A stretch of 64,000 nt of DNA from Pseudomonadales bacterium (GCA_041395945.1 JAWKZN010000001.1:1426001-1490000); one strand, 5' to 3'. Shown: positions 41,041-50,058, counted from the stretch's first letter. Numbers and translations: made by a program. The notes: generated by a model not told the origin, from the letters alone.

Positions 41041-42146
41041 GTCAGTTTCCCCAGAATCCTGCGGAAATCGTCTCCCACCAGAGACTCCCGCCAGCCGAGG
41101 TAGTGATCAGACAGCTCGCCGGTTGCACAGAAATGCCGCAGGCAGGCCTCGACGTCCCGTTTGCGGGCCAGCAGCTCCGGGGCGAAGCCGGCGGCTTCGG
41201 CTCGCTGGCGGGCTATTTCCCGCGCACTGCGACTGGCCTCTCCCTGCGCCCGGTTCAGCGGCGCGTCCAGTCGCGCCACTGGCTGTGCTGACCGTCCACG
41301 CTGATGGGCAAGCAGCAGTTCCTGCCCGTAGCGCCGGGCAACGGAATTCGGCAGAACTTCTTCGATACGCCGCTCAGCAAGCTCCGGCATTTGTGCAAAG
41401 GCCAGCAGATGCTCGTCCCGCACAACCCGGCTGCGAGGCACATCCTCGGATCGCGCCTTGAGTTCCCGCCACAACACGAGTTCCTGCAATATCGCCAGCG
41501 CCTGACCATCCAGCCGCCAGGCGGCGGTGAAATTGCGGTAATAGTCGGCCGGGGCTACCTGAGAAAACACCCCCTGCCCCGCCATCGCTTCCTCGAACCA
41601 GGACAGTCGACCTGCCGCCTGCAGCCGGGATTCCAGCCGCGATTCGAGCTCGCCGAGATAGAGAACATCCTCGCAGGCGTAACGGACCTGCTCTTCGCTC
41701 AGGGGGCGGCGCAACCAGTTGGAGCGGGTCTGTGGTTTACCGAGTGTCACACCCAGATGGCGTTCCACCAGGTTGGTGTAGCTCAGGGAGAAATCCGGAG
41801 ACAGGAAGGCATTGGCGAGCTGGGTATCGAATATCCCGGTGGGGGCTGCGTTCAGGTGAGCATTGAACAGTTCGAGGTCTTCACCACAGGCATGCATGAC
41901 CAGCTCTACCTCCGGGTCGTGCAGGCGCTCGAGCAGCGGCTGCCAGTTGTCGATAGCCAGGGGGTCGAGCAGATAGACAACCTCCGAACTGGCGATCTGA
42001 TACAGCCCCGGAAGGGGAAAAAAGGTATCCGTGCGCTGGAACTCCGTATCGATGCCGATGACGTTGCTCCATTTCGATGCAGCCTCAGCCAGCTCGGCGT
42101 CTGTACTGATCCACTCAACTGAACGTGCGGCGTCCCTGCAGGGCAT
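41037..42146 (-). CDS. rnd: Ribonuclease D
   Basis: A 369-residue 3'-5' exoribonuclease for tRNA and small RNA maturation. DEDD catalytic residues are visible in VIGIDTEFQRTDTFFP, VMHACGEDLELFNAHL and RYACEDVLYLGELES, with the LVERHLGVTLGKPQTRSNW block, followed by two HRDC-type helical regions. I chose ATG 42146 because GGAGGA lies 10 bases upstream and the length fits; an upstream ATG at 42164 is also possible. Its first 32 bases overlap the recR 3' end. Confidence 0.94.
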   Translation of the reverse strand: MPCRDAARSVEWISTDAELAEAASKWSNVIGIDTEFQRTDTFFPLPGLYQIASSEVVYLLDPLAIDNWQPLLERLHDPEVELVMHACGEDLELFNAHLNAAPTGIFDTQLANAFLSPDFSLSYTNLVERHLGVTLGKPQTRSNWLRRPLSEEQVRYACEDVLYLGELESRLESRLQAAGRLSWFEEAMAGQGVFSQVAPADYYRNFTAAWRLDGQALAILQELVLWRELKARSEDVPRSRVVRDEHLLAFAQMPELAERRIEEVLPNSVARRYGQELLLAHQRGRSAQPVARLDAPLNRAQGEASRSAREIARQRAEAAGFAPELLARKRDVEACLRHFCATGELSDHYLGWRESLVGDDFRRILGKLT

Positions 42147-42714
42147 GAACAATAGTTCCTCCATCAATGTATTCGAGCTCACCACCCAGTGGCACCCCGT
42201 GGGCAATCCGGCTGATCGTGGTGACGTCGTCCTTGAGCATTTCAAAAATAAAGTGTGCGGTCGCCTCACCTTCGACCGTCAGGTTCGTCGCCAGAATCAC
42301 CTCGGAGGGTGCCAGTTCGCGCACCCGCCGGAGCAGATCCTCGACGCCGAGTTCATCCGGCCCGATGCCGTCTATGGGCGAAAGATGTCCGTGCAACACG
42401 AAATAACGCCCCCGAAATCCACCTGCCTGTTCAATGGCCAGGATGTCCGCGGGCGATTCGATGATGCACAGCTGGGCATCATCCCGGCGCGGATCTTCAC
42501 AGAACCGGCACAGCGCATGCTCGGTGAAGGTTCTGCAGCGGCTGCAGTGGCCCACACCATTCATCGCCTGGGCAAGCACCTCACCAAGCGCGCTGCCACC
42601 GGGTCGATTGTGCTGTAGCAGATGCAGGACCATCCGCTGCGCGCTTTTCGGCCCTACGCCGGGCAGAATCTGTAAGGCTTCGATCAATCGATCGATGAGC
42701 GGACTCAATCCCAT
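42115..42714 (-). CDS. recR: Recombination mediator protein RecR
   Basis: A 199-residue protein of the RecFOR pathway. The HhH segment (LIEALQILPGVGPKSAQRMV), a four-Cys zinc finger (HCSRCRTFTEHALCRFCEDP) and a Toprim domain (LCIIESPADILAIEQAG, GGELEYIDGGTIVHAL) are all visible. Length is standard. It shares one base with the ybaB stop codon and completes the classical dnaX-ybaB-recR run. Confidence 0.97.
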   Translation of the reverse strand: MGLSPLIDRLIEALQILPGVGPKSAQRMVLHLLQHNRPGGSALGEVLAQAMNGVGHCSRCRTFTEHALCRFCEDPRRDDAQLCIIESPADILAIEQAGGFRGRYFVLHGHLSPIDGIGPDELGVEDLLRRVRELAPSEVILATNLTVEGEATAHFIFEMLKDDVTTISRIAHGVPLGGELEYIDGGTIVHALQGRRTFS

Positions 42715-43031
42715 CAGAACGGCATCTTGCCGAAAGGCAGACCGAGTCCGGAGGTGATGCCAGCCATTTTTTCCTGCTGAGCGGCTTCGACCCGCTGCGC
42801 GGCATCGTTGCAGGCTGCGGCGATCAGATCCTCGAGGATCTCCTTGTCTTCACTCATCAGGCTCGAATCAATCTGTACCCGCTTCACCTCATGTCGACCG
42901 TTCATGATGACCCGGACCAGACCAGCGCCACTTTCACCCGTCACTTCCAGCGCGGCGATCTCAGCCTGCATCTCCTGCATTTTTTCCTGCATCTGGGCAG
43001 CCTGCTTCATCAGATCTCCGATACCCTTCAT
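42714..43031 (-). CDS. ybaB: YbaB/EbfC nucleoid-associated protein
   Basis: A 105-residue DNA-binding protein: KGIGDLMKQAAQMQEKMQEM helix, the beta segment VRVIMNGRHEVKRVQIDSSL, and the end GLGLPFGKMPF. It overlaps the dnaX stop codon by 4 bases (ATGA) and recR by one base. YbaB/EbfC forms dimers that bend or coat DNA. Identification is secure from sequence and position. Confidence 0.95.
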   Translation of the reverse strand: MKGIGDLMKQAAQMQEKMQEMQAEIAALEVTGESGAGLVRVIMNGRHEVKRVQIDSSLMSEDKEILEDLIAAACNDAAQRVEAAQQEKMAGITSGLGLPFGKMPF

Positions 43032-44617
43032 GCTGGATTCCCCTTTCCGGAAGATGAACGGCCGGCTTCCAGAGGTCGGACATCCTCCAGCCGGCCACCG
43101 AACTCGTGCAACAGCGACTGCACCGTGCTGTCCTGCTCGAGCAGTCTCTGTGCGTCCTTCTGCCGCAACTCCGCCTCCCGCTGCCGCCGTTGTGCGGGAG
43201 TTTCTTCGGACAGCTCTGCGGGTTCGATGGCAAGCCGCATTTCGCGACCGAGCCGGAGACTCAGCGCCCGCTGCACGGCGCTCACCTGAGTGTCGCTGAG
43301 CAGCATGTCGTGTGCCCGATCGAGCAGCAGGCTGATGCTGTCTTCTGTTTGCGCGGCGAGCACCGAATGTTCGGCCAGCATCCGCGCCACACCACCGAGT
43401 TCAAGCTCGGAAACCAGGGTAAACCAGCTGTCGCTATCCGGTGTGCGGGCTGCCGCACGCGGTGCAACAGCGGGTGATTTCCTGATCGCCGCCTCTGCTC
43501 CGGGTCCGCTGCTGACGGACGGCTGAGCCGCCTGCAACGCCGGCACACTGAGACCTGCATCATCCGGGGCGAAGGCCAGCATCCGCAGCAGCGTCATTTC
43601 CACACCCGCACGCGGATCCGGGGCGATCTGCAGGTCCCGGTATCCCATCAGTGCGATCTGATAGAGCAGCTGTACCACCTCCGCGGAAAACGGCGGCCGA
43701 GTGCCGGCGCTGTCCCGGCCTCCCAGCGCATGGGCCACCGCCATCTGATGGAGGGCGGCGAGCAGTTCCTCCAGAAGAGTGTCGAAGTCCGCAGCGCGAT
43801 CCGCCAGCTCGGCAACCACTGCCAGTACCCGGGTGGCGCTGGCGGAAGCCAGCGCCTCAATCAGTGAGCCCACCTCATCGCGGCCCACCAGGCCCAGCAT
43901 CTGAGCCACAGATGCCGCTTCCAGGCTGCCCTGGCCGAAGCCGATGGCCTGATCGGTGACGGACAGCGCATCCCGCATGCTGCCACGGGCGGCCCGGCTG
44001 ATGAGCGTCAGCGCTTCCGGTTCGAAGGAAATTTTCTCGGCAGCAAGCACCGATGCGAGATAGTCGGCAATGCGTTCCGCGGAGATGTTCTTGAGCTGAA
44101 ACTGCAGGCAGCGCGAAAGTACGGTGACCGGTACCTTCTTGGGATCCGTTGTCGCGAGCAGAAACTTGACGTGCTCCGGAGGCTCTTCAAGGGTTTTCAG
44201 CAGCGCATTGAAGCTCGACGCGGAGAGCATGTGCACTTCGTCGATGAGGTAAACCTTGTAGCGGCCCCGTGTCGGGAGGTACTGGGCGTTCTCCAGCAGA
44301 TCCCGGGTATCGTCTACCCGGGTACGGGATGCCGCATCCACCTCGATGAGATCGACGAAGCGGCCTTCATTGACTTCGGTGCACACAGAGCAGATACCAC
44401 AGGGCCTGGAAGACACCCCGGTCTCGCAGTTGAGGCTCTTCGCGAGAATCCTGGCGATCGTGGTCTTACCCACTCCCCGGGTGCCGGTAAAGAGGTAGGC
44501 GTGGTGGAGACGGTCGTGATCCAGGGCATGTGCGAGCGCACGCACCACGTGTTCCTGACCGACCAGGCCCTCGAATGTGCCGGGACGGAGTTTGCGCGCT
44601 AAAACCTGGTAACCCAT
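43028..44617 (-). CDS. dnaX: DNA polymerase III subunit tau/gamma
   Basis: A 529-residue clamp-loader ATPase. The start YQVLARKLRPGTFEGLVGQE, Walker A TGTRGVGKTTIARILAKSLN, the zinc-binding Cys cluster (SSRPCGICSVCTEV), Walker B/DEVHMLSASSFNALLKTLEE and the SRC motif SRCLQFQLKNISAERI are present. The C-terminal tau region is shorter than in E. coli (529 against 643 residues). I did not establish a slippery frameshift site for a separate gamma product. Confidence 0.95.
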   Translation of the reverse strand: MGYQVLARKLRPGTFEGLVGQEHVVRALAHALDHDRLHHAYLFTGTRGVGKTTIARILAKSLNCETGVSSRPCGICSVCTEVNEGRFVDLIEVDAASRTRVDDTRDLLENAQYLPTRGRYKVYLIDEVHMLSASSFNALLKTLEEPPEHVKFLLATTDPKKVPVTVLSRCLQFQLKNISAERIADYLASVLAAEKISFEPEALTLISRAARGSMRDALSVTDQAIGFGQGSLEAASVAQMLGLVGRDEVGSLIEALASASATRVLAVVAELADRAADFDTLLEELLAALHQMAVAHALGGRDSAGTRPPFSAEVVQLLYQIALMGYRDLQIAPDPRAGVEMTLLRMLAFAPDDAGLSVPALQAAQPSVSSGPGAEAAIRKSPAVAPRAAARTPDSDSWFTLVSELELGGVARMLAEHSVLAAQTEDSISLLLDRAHDMLLSDTQVSAVQRALSLRLGREMRLAIEPAELSEETPAQRRQREAELRQKDAQRLLEQDSTVQSLLHEFGGRLEDVRPLEAGRSSSGKGNPA

Positions 44618-44660
44618 GATGAGCGGCTATTGTAGTGGCTTCACCGGGTCAGAGATAGCA

Positions 44661-45389
44661 ATGGGATTCGACGGTTCGTATCTGATCATCGGGCATCGCG
44701 GGGCAGCAGGGCTGGTCCCGGAGAACACGCTGCCGAGTTTCGCCCGCGCTCTCGAACTGGGGGTCGATGCGGTGGAGCTGGACATCCACCTGTGCGAAGG
44801 GCGGCTCATCGTCATCCATGACGATACGCTGGAGCGGACGACGAATGGCACCGGCACCCTGGCCTCCCAGACGCTGGCCGCATTGCGCAGACTCGACGCC
44901 GGTCAGGGCGCTCAGATTCCCCTGCTCGAAGAGATCCTGGAACTTCTGCCCGGACAGACCGGGATCAATATCGAATTGAAGGGGCCGGGGACCGCCCTGC
45001 CCCTGGCGGAACTGCTCAGGGGAATCCCCGATCGGGATCTGCTGGTGTCGAGCTTCGATCATGACCTGCTCGACCAGTTTCATCGGGCCGCTCCCGATAT
45101 CCGTGCCGCACCACTGTACTCACGCTGGAAGGGCGATCCGATCACCACAGCCAGTCTTTTCGGCGGTGGTTTCCTCAATCTGAGTCGCAAACTGGTGACT
45201 GCTGTGCGCTGTCGCGCTGCACAGGCCGCGGGATTGAAGTTGCTCGTCTATACAGTGAATGATCCGCAGGAAGCGCAGCAGCTGTATGCAATGGGCGTAC
45301 AGGGCTTGTTCACAGACTACCCGGATCGGATCAGGTCTGTCGTTCCAGCCGATCGAGCTCCTTCGCAAGGTGGTACTTCTCGTCTGTGA
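44661..45389 (+). CDS. Glycerophosphodiester phosphodiesterase family protein
   Basis: A 242-residue TIM-barrel phosphodiesterase without a signal peptide, so cytosolic and UgpQ-like. GDPD motifs: IIGHRGAAGLVPENTLPSF, VDAVELDIHLCEGRLIVIHD, DDTLERTTNGTG, INIELKGPG, VSSFDHDLL, LLVYTVNDPQEAQQLYAMG and GLFTDYPDRI. The ATG at 44661 begins directly before the motif; the ribosome site is weak. It is divergent from dnaX by 43 bases. Its last 59 bases overlap the convergent small PspB-like gene. Confidence 0.92.
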   Translation: MGFDGSYLIIGHRGAAGLVPENTLPSFARALELGVDAVELDIHLCEGRLIVIHDDTLERTTNGTGTLASQTLAALRRLDAGQGAQIPLLEEILELLPGQTGINIELKGPGTALPLAELLRGIPDRDLLVSSFDHDLLDQFHRAAPDIRAAPLYSRWKGDPITTASLFGGGFLNLSRKLVTAVRCRAAQAAGLKLLVYTVNDPQEAQQLYAMGVQGLFTDYPDRIRSVVPADRAPSQGGTSRL

Positions 45390-45558
45390 CAATGCTTTCC
45401 AGGACCTCGATGCGTTCGCGCAGCGCCGAGAGCTCTGCCGCCACATCTTCATTGACGGAGTATTTGTCCCGCTCGCGCTGGTTTTTCAGATAGTTGTTGA
45501 GCACACCGCTGCCACACCCGATGAGCACCACGATGGTGACGAATACGAATACATCCAT
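45331..45558 (-). CDS. Small PspB-like membrane protein with coiled coil
   Basis: A 75-residue protein: one N-terminal membrane helix (VFVFVTIVVLIGCGSGVLNN), a basic stretch (YLKNQRERDKY) and an amphipathic coiled coil ending VLESIVTDEKYHLAKELDRL. This end is strikingly like the end of the neighbouring PspC-type protein (MESHVTSGQYELQRELNRI). It is the last gene of the psp run (60 bases downstream of pspC). It may be a second PspB-like partner; a PspD role is possible. Its 3' end overlaps the GDPD gene by 59 bases on the opposite strand. Confidence 0.7.
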   Translation of the reverse strand: MDVFVFVTIVVLIGCGSGVLNNYLKNQRERDKYSVNEDVAAELSALRERIEVLESIVTDEKYHLAKELDRLERQT

Positions 45559-45618
45559 CTTCTGATCCCTGTAGTTTCAGCCCTGTTATATGCGCCTGTG
45601 TTTCATACCAGGCGGGTG

Positions 45619-46413
45619 TCATCGGCGGTCGGGTCCGGATCCCGCCACATCGGCGGACCGCTGGTCCGACCCGGAGGCCGCCGGCGGTTCGGCCTCGATC
45701 CGGTTCAGCTCCCGCTGCAGTTCATACTGGCCGGAGGTGACATGGGATTCCATGCGCCGCAGTTTCAGCTCGATCTCGGCAAAATCCGCCTGGACATTAC
45801 GCAGCCGATACCTGGGCGTTGAACCGGCATCTTCAAATTTTTCTGCAGCGCGCCCGCCCTGAATCCGGTTTCCCCGTTCAGCCCAAGCGCGCCGGGAACC
45901 TCCCTTGCGTCCCGATCCGCCTTCCGCCTTCGGCGGGGTTCCCATCACGAAGTACATGATCCAGTAAGCCGGGAAAACGATACTCGGAAAGAACAGCAAC
46001 CCGGTCACCGCCATGCAGCGCACGACCCAGGTTTCCATGCCGTAATAGCGGGCGATTCCCGCACAGACTCCGGCAATTTTTTCATTTTCAACATCCCGAT
46101 ACAGGCGGGCACTGCGGCCGGTGGAGCGTTGTGACTGCCAGCGGGCACGGCGGCGGGCCGCCATCCGCTCGGCTGAAGAGTGCCGCTGACTGCGCGCTTC
46201 GGGATCGTAGAGATCTTCCTCATCACCGTACTGGCCATATTCGCGCTCGAATCTGGCGGTGGTTTCGTTGAGGAAGCTGGTCGCCCGATCGGCAAACTCG
46301 CTGGTCGCTGAGCCCACCACGCCCTGTACAGCCTTTTCGAGTCGATCGATCGCCTGCTGGAACTCGCTGCTGTCGCGCGAGCCACTGTGTCGTCGATCCT
46401 GTGAATCTGTCAT
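45619..46413 (-). CDS. pspC: PspC domain protein with N- and C-terminal helical extensions
   Basis: A 264-residue inner-membrane protein. A helical N-terminal region (EFQQAIDRLEKAVQGVVGSA) and a basic Arg-rich stretch precede the PspC domain (about 105-165): RLYRDVENEKIAGVCAGIAR, YYGMETWVVRCMAVTGLLFF and PSIVFPAYWIMYFVMGTPP. A C-terminal coiled coil ends MESHVTSGQYELQRELNRI. It is longer than E. coli PspC (119 residues). ATG 46413 has GGAG 8 bases upstream; the GTG at 46422 overlapping the pspB stop is an alternative. PspC with PspB senses membrane stress and binds PspA. Confidence 0.88.
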   Translation of the reverse strand: MTDSQDRRHSGSRDSSEFQQAIDRLEKAVQGVVGSATSEFADRATSFLNETTARFEREYGQYGDEEDLYDPEARSQRHSSAERMAARRRARWQSQRSTGRSARLYRDVENEKIAGVCAGIARYYGMETWVVRCMAVTGLLFFPSIVFPAYWIMYFVMGTPPKAEGGSGRKGGSRRAWAERGNRIQGGRAAEKFEDAGSTPRYRLRNVQADFAEIELKLRRMESHVTSGQYELQRELNRIEAEPPAASGSDQRSADVAGSGPDRR

Positions 46414-46418
46414 GCCAT

Positions 46419-46664
46419 TCACTCCGCGTGGAGACGCTTGCGCCAGCCGGGTGTTTCAGCATCGAGTATCGCTTCCAGCGTGTCGATGCGTTCGAGCATC
46501 CGGTCGGCATGGGCGGCGAGGGTCTCCAGCTCCAGGCGCTCATCATCCGACAGCGCTGTCTGGGAACGTTGCTTACCCCGGTAGTGCATGAATATCCAGA
46601 TCGGTGCGACGATCGTGAGGAAAATGACCGTGGGCACAAAGAAGGCCACAACAATACCGTCCAT
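46419..46664 (-). CDS. pspB: Phage shock protein B
   Basis: An 81-residue membrane protein: N-terminal helix VVAFFVPTVIFLTIVAPIWI, FMHYRGKQRSQ, then the leucine-zipper-like coiled coil ending DTLEAILDAETPGWRKRL, the PspB signature. It lies 8 bases after pspA and overlaps the start region of pspC. It acts with PspC to relieve PspA inhibition of PspF under inner-membrane stress. Confidence 0.93.
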   Translation of the reverse strand: MDGIVVAFFVPTVIFLTIVAPIWIFMHYRGKQRSQTALSDDERLELETLAAHADRMLERIDTLEAILDAETPGWRKRLHAE

Positions 46665-46672
46665 CCTGGCTC

Positions 46673-47386
46673 CTATGCGTTGGACGATTGATCAGAAGCG
46701 GCGGTCCCTGCAGCAGGCTTCGACGCTGATGCGCCGCTCAGACGCGCCTTCAGACTGGCCAGCTGCTCATCGATCTCGACATCTGTCTCGAGATCTTCGA
46801 TCTCGTCTGAGAGTGTACGCTGGCCCATATCATACGCCTCGACCTGGGCTTCGAGATCATCGATCTTACGCTCGTAACTTTCGAATCGCTGCATGGCGTC
46901 GTCGATGTTGTGCGCATTCAACTGGCGCTTCACACCGAGTCGCGTGCTTACCGTCTTGCCGCGGCGCACAATCAGATTGCGTCGTGCCTTGGCATCCTTG
47001 ATCTTCGCCTGCAGTGCGCCAACGTCTTCATTCATGCGCGCAAGCGACTCGGCAATCAGTTCGAGTTCGGCACTCACCGCGTCCGAGGCTTCCTGTGCCC
47101 GGTTGCGCTCAATCAGCGCGCCTTTGGCGAGATCGTCGCGACCGCGGTTCACCGCAACCTCCGCCTTGCGCTCCCACTCGGCGGCTTCGCTGGCGAGGTA
47201 TTCCTGACGCCGGGCCAGTTCCTTTTTGTCTGCGATGGCGCGCGCCGAGGTACTGCGGACCTCCACCAGCGCTTCTTCCATCTCCTGAATAATCAGGCGC
47301 ACCATCTTCTCCGGATCCTCCGCCTTGTCGAGCAGGGCGTTGATGTTCGAATTGATGATGTCGCTCATGCGAGTGAAGATGCTCAT
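46673..47386 (-). CDS. pspA: Phage shock protein A
   Basis: A 237-residue ESCRT-III-like coiled-coil protein that binds and stabilises stressed inner membrane and inhibits PspF. The family start MSIFTRMSDIINSNINALLD and PEKMVRLIIQEMEEALVEVR are exact matches to the pattern; long heptad segments follow, then an Ala/Ser-rich tail (SASKPAAGTAASDQSSNA). ATG 47386 is chosen from the family N-terminus, with GGAGG about 10 bases upstream. Head of the pspABC run, divergent from pspF. Confidence 0.97.
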   Translation of the reverse strand: MSIFTRMSDIINSNINALLDKAEDPEKMVRLIIQEMEEALVEVRSTSARAIADKKELARRQEYLASEAAEWERKAEVAVNRGRDDLAKGALIERNRAQEASDAVSAELELIAESLARMNEDVGALQAKIKDAKARRNLIVRRGKTVSTRLGVKRQLNAHNIDDAMQRFESYERKIDDLEAQVEAYDMGQRTLSDEIEDLETDVEIDEQLASLKARLSGASASKPAAGTAASDQSSNA

Positions 47387-47460
47387 CTTCGGTCTGCCTC
47401 CGTTAATTATGGATCGATGCCGTCGACGTTCGGGTCCAAGGGCATCACGACCCATACCCT

Positions 47461-47476
47461 TACAGAATCTGTGCCA
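47461..47476 (-). promoter_or_regulatory. Candidate sigma-54 promoter of pspA
   Basis: On the coding strand the sequence TGGCACAGATTCTGTA has a perfect -24 element (TGGCAC) and a weaker -12 element (CTGT where TTGC is expected, so GT replaces the canonical GC). Spacing between GG and the -12 dinucleotide is the standard 10 bases. The predicted transcript would start about 60 bases before the pspA ATG. Divergent pspF, a sigma-54 activator, supports the assignment. Confidence 0.6.
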
Positions 47477-47607
47477 ATTTCAGCTGACACGCTAATTCCT
47501 TGTATTCATTGGATATATTCACAGCACCCCTGGACGGCAGCAGGCGCAAATGGTAAATCTCACCACTTGTTGGCAGAATCCCTGGCTCAGTTTCCCGGTA
47601 CTTGAAC

Positions 47608-48609
47608 ATGGCGCAGGAACCCGATCGACTCCTTGGCGAATCCCCCGCATTTCTTCGCATCCTCGAAGAGGTCTCCCAGGTCGCCCCGCTCGACAAACCC
47701 GTACTCATCGTTGGCGAGCGGGGGACCGGCAAGGAGCTGATCGCCGCGCGCCTGCACTTTCTGTCGAATCGATGGGAAGGTCAGTATCTGAAAATGAACT
47801 GTGCAGCGATCAGTGACAGCCTGCTGGAGACCGAACTGTTCGGCCATGAGGCTGGCTCCTTTACCGGGGCGACCCGGGCACATCAGGGGCGCTTCGAGCG
47901 GGCCAATGGCGGCACGCTGTTCCTTGATGAACTGGCCAATACCTCACCCATGGTGCAGGAGAAGCTGCTCAGGGTGATCGAATATGGCGAATACGAACGG
48001 GTCGGTGGCAACAAGACCCTGCACTGCGATGTGCGGCTGATCGCCGCGACCAACGAAGATCTGCCGGCGCTCGCTGACGCAGGCAGTTTCCGCAGTGATC
48101 TGCTCGACCGGCTCGCTTTTGATGTGCTGACCCTGCCGCCACTGAGAGAACGTGAGCAGGACATCCTGCTGCTGGCCGAATCCTTCGCTGTGAGCATGGC
48201 CAGCGAGCTCGGCCGCGAGTACTTTCCCGGCTTCTCCGTCCGTGCCAGAGCCAGCCTGCTGGAATACGACTGGCCCGGCAACGTCCGGGAACTGAAAAAC
48301 GTCGTCGAGCGCTGTGTGTATCGGCATGACAGCACCGCGGAAGTCGAGACGATCGTATTCGACCCCTTCGACTCTCCTTTCCGGCCGCAGAATCGCAGCG
48401 CAGCTTCCCGGCAGCCTGCGGCAGCGACAGGCAGGGCGGAGTTTCCGATGGATCTCAAGGCGTCTGTGCAGGACTACGAAATCGACCTGATCAACCAGGC
48501 CATGGAAGCAGCGAAATTCAATCAGCGGAAGGCGGCAGAACTGCTTCAGGTCACCTATCACCAGCTGCGCGGCTATCTGAAAAAATATGATCTGCTGAGC
48601 AAGGAATGA
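47608..48609 (+). CDS. pspF: Phage shock operon transcriptional activator PspF
   Basis: A 333-residue sigma-54 enhancer-binding protein without a receiver domain, as usual for PspF. Central AAA+ motifs: Walker A IVGERGTGKELIAARLHFLS, sigma-54 contact loop FGHEAGSFTGATRAHQGRFE, Walker B NGGTLFLDELANTSPM and the R-finger region FRSDLLDRLAFDVLTLPPLR. A C-terminal Fis-type HTH (FNQRKAAELLQVTYHQLRGY) follows. The contact loop is GSFTGA rather than GAFTGA. ATG 47608 is chosen; an in-frame TTG lies two codons upstream. PspA is its expected inhibitor. Confidence 0.95.
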   Translation: MAQEPDRLLGESPAFLRILEEVSQVAPLDKPVLIVGERGTGKELIAARLHFLSNRWEGQYLKMNCAAISDSLLETELFGHEAGSFTGATRAHQGRFERANGGTLFLDELANTSPMVQEKLLRVIEYGEYERVGGNKTLHCDVRLIAATNEDLPALADAGSFRSDLLDRLAFDVLTLPPLREREQDILLLAESFAVSMASELGREYFPGFSVRARASLLEYDWPGNVRELKNVVERCVYRHDSTAEVETIVFDPFDSPFRPQNRSAASRQPAAATGRAEFPMDLKASVQDYEIDLINQAMEAAKFNQRKAAELLQVTYHQLRGYLKKYDLLSKE

Positions 48610-48612
48610 CTC

Positions 48613-49530
48613 TCAGCGCAGATGCTCTGCCAGCGTGAAATTACCGGTTGCCTCTTCCCAGGCCCTCTGCAGCACGAATGAGCGATCCAGGCCGAGCGAA
48701 ACGCCGAAAAACCGGATTGGTTCATAACCGGCGTCCTCAGTGAGCGCATCGCTGCTGCGGACCGACTCAAGCCCGGCGCCTGTTTCCACAGCCCTGCGCC
48801 CGATCTCACCCAGCTGGCTGAGAAAACGCTGAAACTGACGGATGCCCGCCGCATCTGTCGTGAGTCCGTGACCGGGAATCACCCGGTCGAAATCCAGTTC
48901 GAGTACCCGATCGAGCGTTGCCGGCCAGCCACTGATGGTGCCGCCGGCCTCGAGGTCGATATTCGGGTAGTGCCCGTTGAACAGCAGATCACCGGTGTGG
49001 ATGACCCGCTCGTCGCTGAATACGACCACCAGATCACCGTCGGTGTGTCCCGGCCCGGGGTGAATCAGTTCGATGCGTTTGCCACCGATATTCAATGTGG
49101 CCTGATCTGTGAAGGTTTCGCCCGGCAACAGACGGGCCGCATCGCCGCTCCAGAAGTCGGCGTCGAGCGCCTTGAGGTGCTGCAGCGTGCGCTCGGTGGA
49201 CATCACAGCGGTGCCTGGTGCAAACGCCGGATTGCCATGGGTATGGTCGAGGTGATAGTGGGTGTTGATGATGAGCAGAACATCCACGCCGGTAAGCTCC
49301 CGGGCCAGTTCGCGAATGCGCTCACCCTGAATTGGCAGCGTCATGCTGTCTACGACTACGGAGCCGGTATCCGTTCGCAGCACCGCGACATTCCCGCCCA
49401 TGCCCCGCAGCACGAAGAGATCCGTGCTGAGCTGCTCCACCTCCAGCGACCGGATGCGGTTATAGACGAGCGCCGCGCCCAGCAGAACGAGGACCAGTAC
49501 CGCCGCAACCAGGGTTTGCCAGCGCTTCAT
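48613..49530 (-). CDS. Exported metallo-beta-lactamase fold hydrolase
   Basis: A 305-residue protein with an N-terminal signal or anchor helix (TLVAAVLVLVLLGAALVYNR). Metal motif INTHYHLDHTHGNPAF (HxHxDH), then HPGPGHTDGDLVVVF, IHTGDLLFNGHYPNIDLEAG and VIPGHGLTTD complete a dinuclear zinc site of the subclass B3/quinoprotein-relay type. ATG 49530 has GGGAGA at a good distance. The substrate is unknown; this group includes quinoprotein relay system zinc metallohydrolases as well as other esterases. Its 3' end lies 3 bases from pspF, convergent. Confidence 0.88.
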   Translation of the reverse strand: MKRWQTLVAAVLVLVLLGAALVYNRIRSLEVEQLSTDLFVLRGMGGNVAVLRTDTGSVVVDSMTLPIQGERIRELARELTGVDVLLIINTHYHLDHTHGNPAFAPGTAVMSTERTLQHLKALDADFWSGDAARLLPGETFTDQATLNIGGKRIELIHPGPGHTDGDLVVVFSDERVIHTGDLLFNGHYPNIDLEAGGTISGWPATLDRVLELDFDRVIPGHGLTTDAAGIRQFQRFLSQLGEIGRRAVETGAGLESVRSSDALTEDAGYEPIRFFGVSLGLDRSFVLQRAWEEATGNFTLAEHLR

Positions 49531-49761
49531 GATGTCTCCCTGCACTGATTGAATCTGCCATGCGTTCAGGATGAAGCACCGCGATCCGCGTGGCGACACC
49601 CTTCAAGGCGTTGGATGAGTTTGGTTCCGTCAGTCTCGCACGGGAACTGTGGCACGGGAACTGCGGAATGCTTATGCAGCCAACCAACAGCACAGAATCA
49701 GGCGATTGCCGCATCGTTGTACCATAGCCGACCCCGCAGCAGTCTTGTCAGGGAGTGGTCT

Positions 49762-50058
49762 GTGACCGTCGAAGTCCGCTACATCGTTGAGGATGTGGAA
49801 GCCGCGGTGGCATTCTACCCCGCCAATCTCGATTTCGAAGTGCTGTTCGAGACACCGAGCCTGCGAATCAGGAAGCTCGCACCGGCGGATCTCGAAGACA
49901 TGCTCAGCGTGTACATGGCTGACGGCACAACCCGGCAGCTCAGCGAACGGGAGCAGGAAGCAGGCCTTAGGGCCGACAACGCCGGCGCACTCGGTTGCTT
50001 AGCGGCGCCTTTGGGTTTCTACTGCACGTTCACTCAAGACTGCCAGGATGCCTCATGA
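49762..50058 (+). CDS. Truncated VOC (glyoxalase-like) protein
   Basis: A 98-residue protein from GTG 49762, with AGGGAG 6 bases upstream. The N-terminal module EVRYIVEDVEAAVAFYPANL is a standard VOC opening, and RIRKLAPADLEDMLSVYMAD follows the pattern of the first beta-alpha-beta-beta-beta unit. The second half is missing: after about residue 70 the sequence (GALGCLAAPLGFYCTFTQDC) no longer resembles the family. It is probably a frameshifted or deleted remnant, although the ribosome site and 4-base overlap (ATGA) with the LLM gene suggest it is still translated. Confidence 0.6.
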   Translation: MTVEVRYIVEDVEAAVAFYPANLDFEVLFETPSLRIRKLAPADLEDMLSVYMADGTTRQLSEREQEAGLRADNAGALGCLAAPLGFYCTFTQDCQDAS

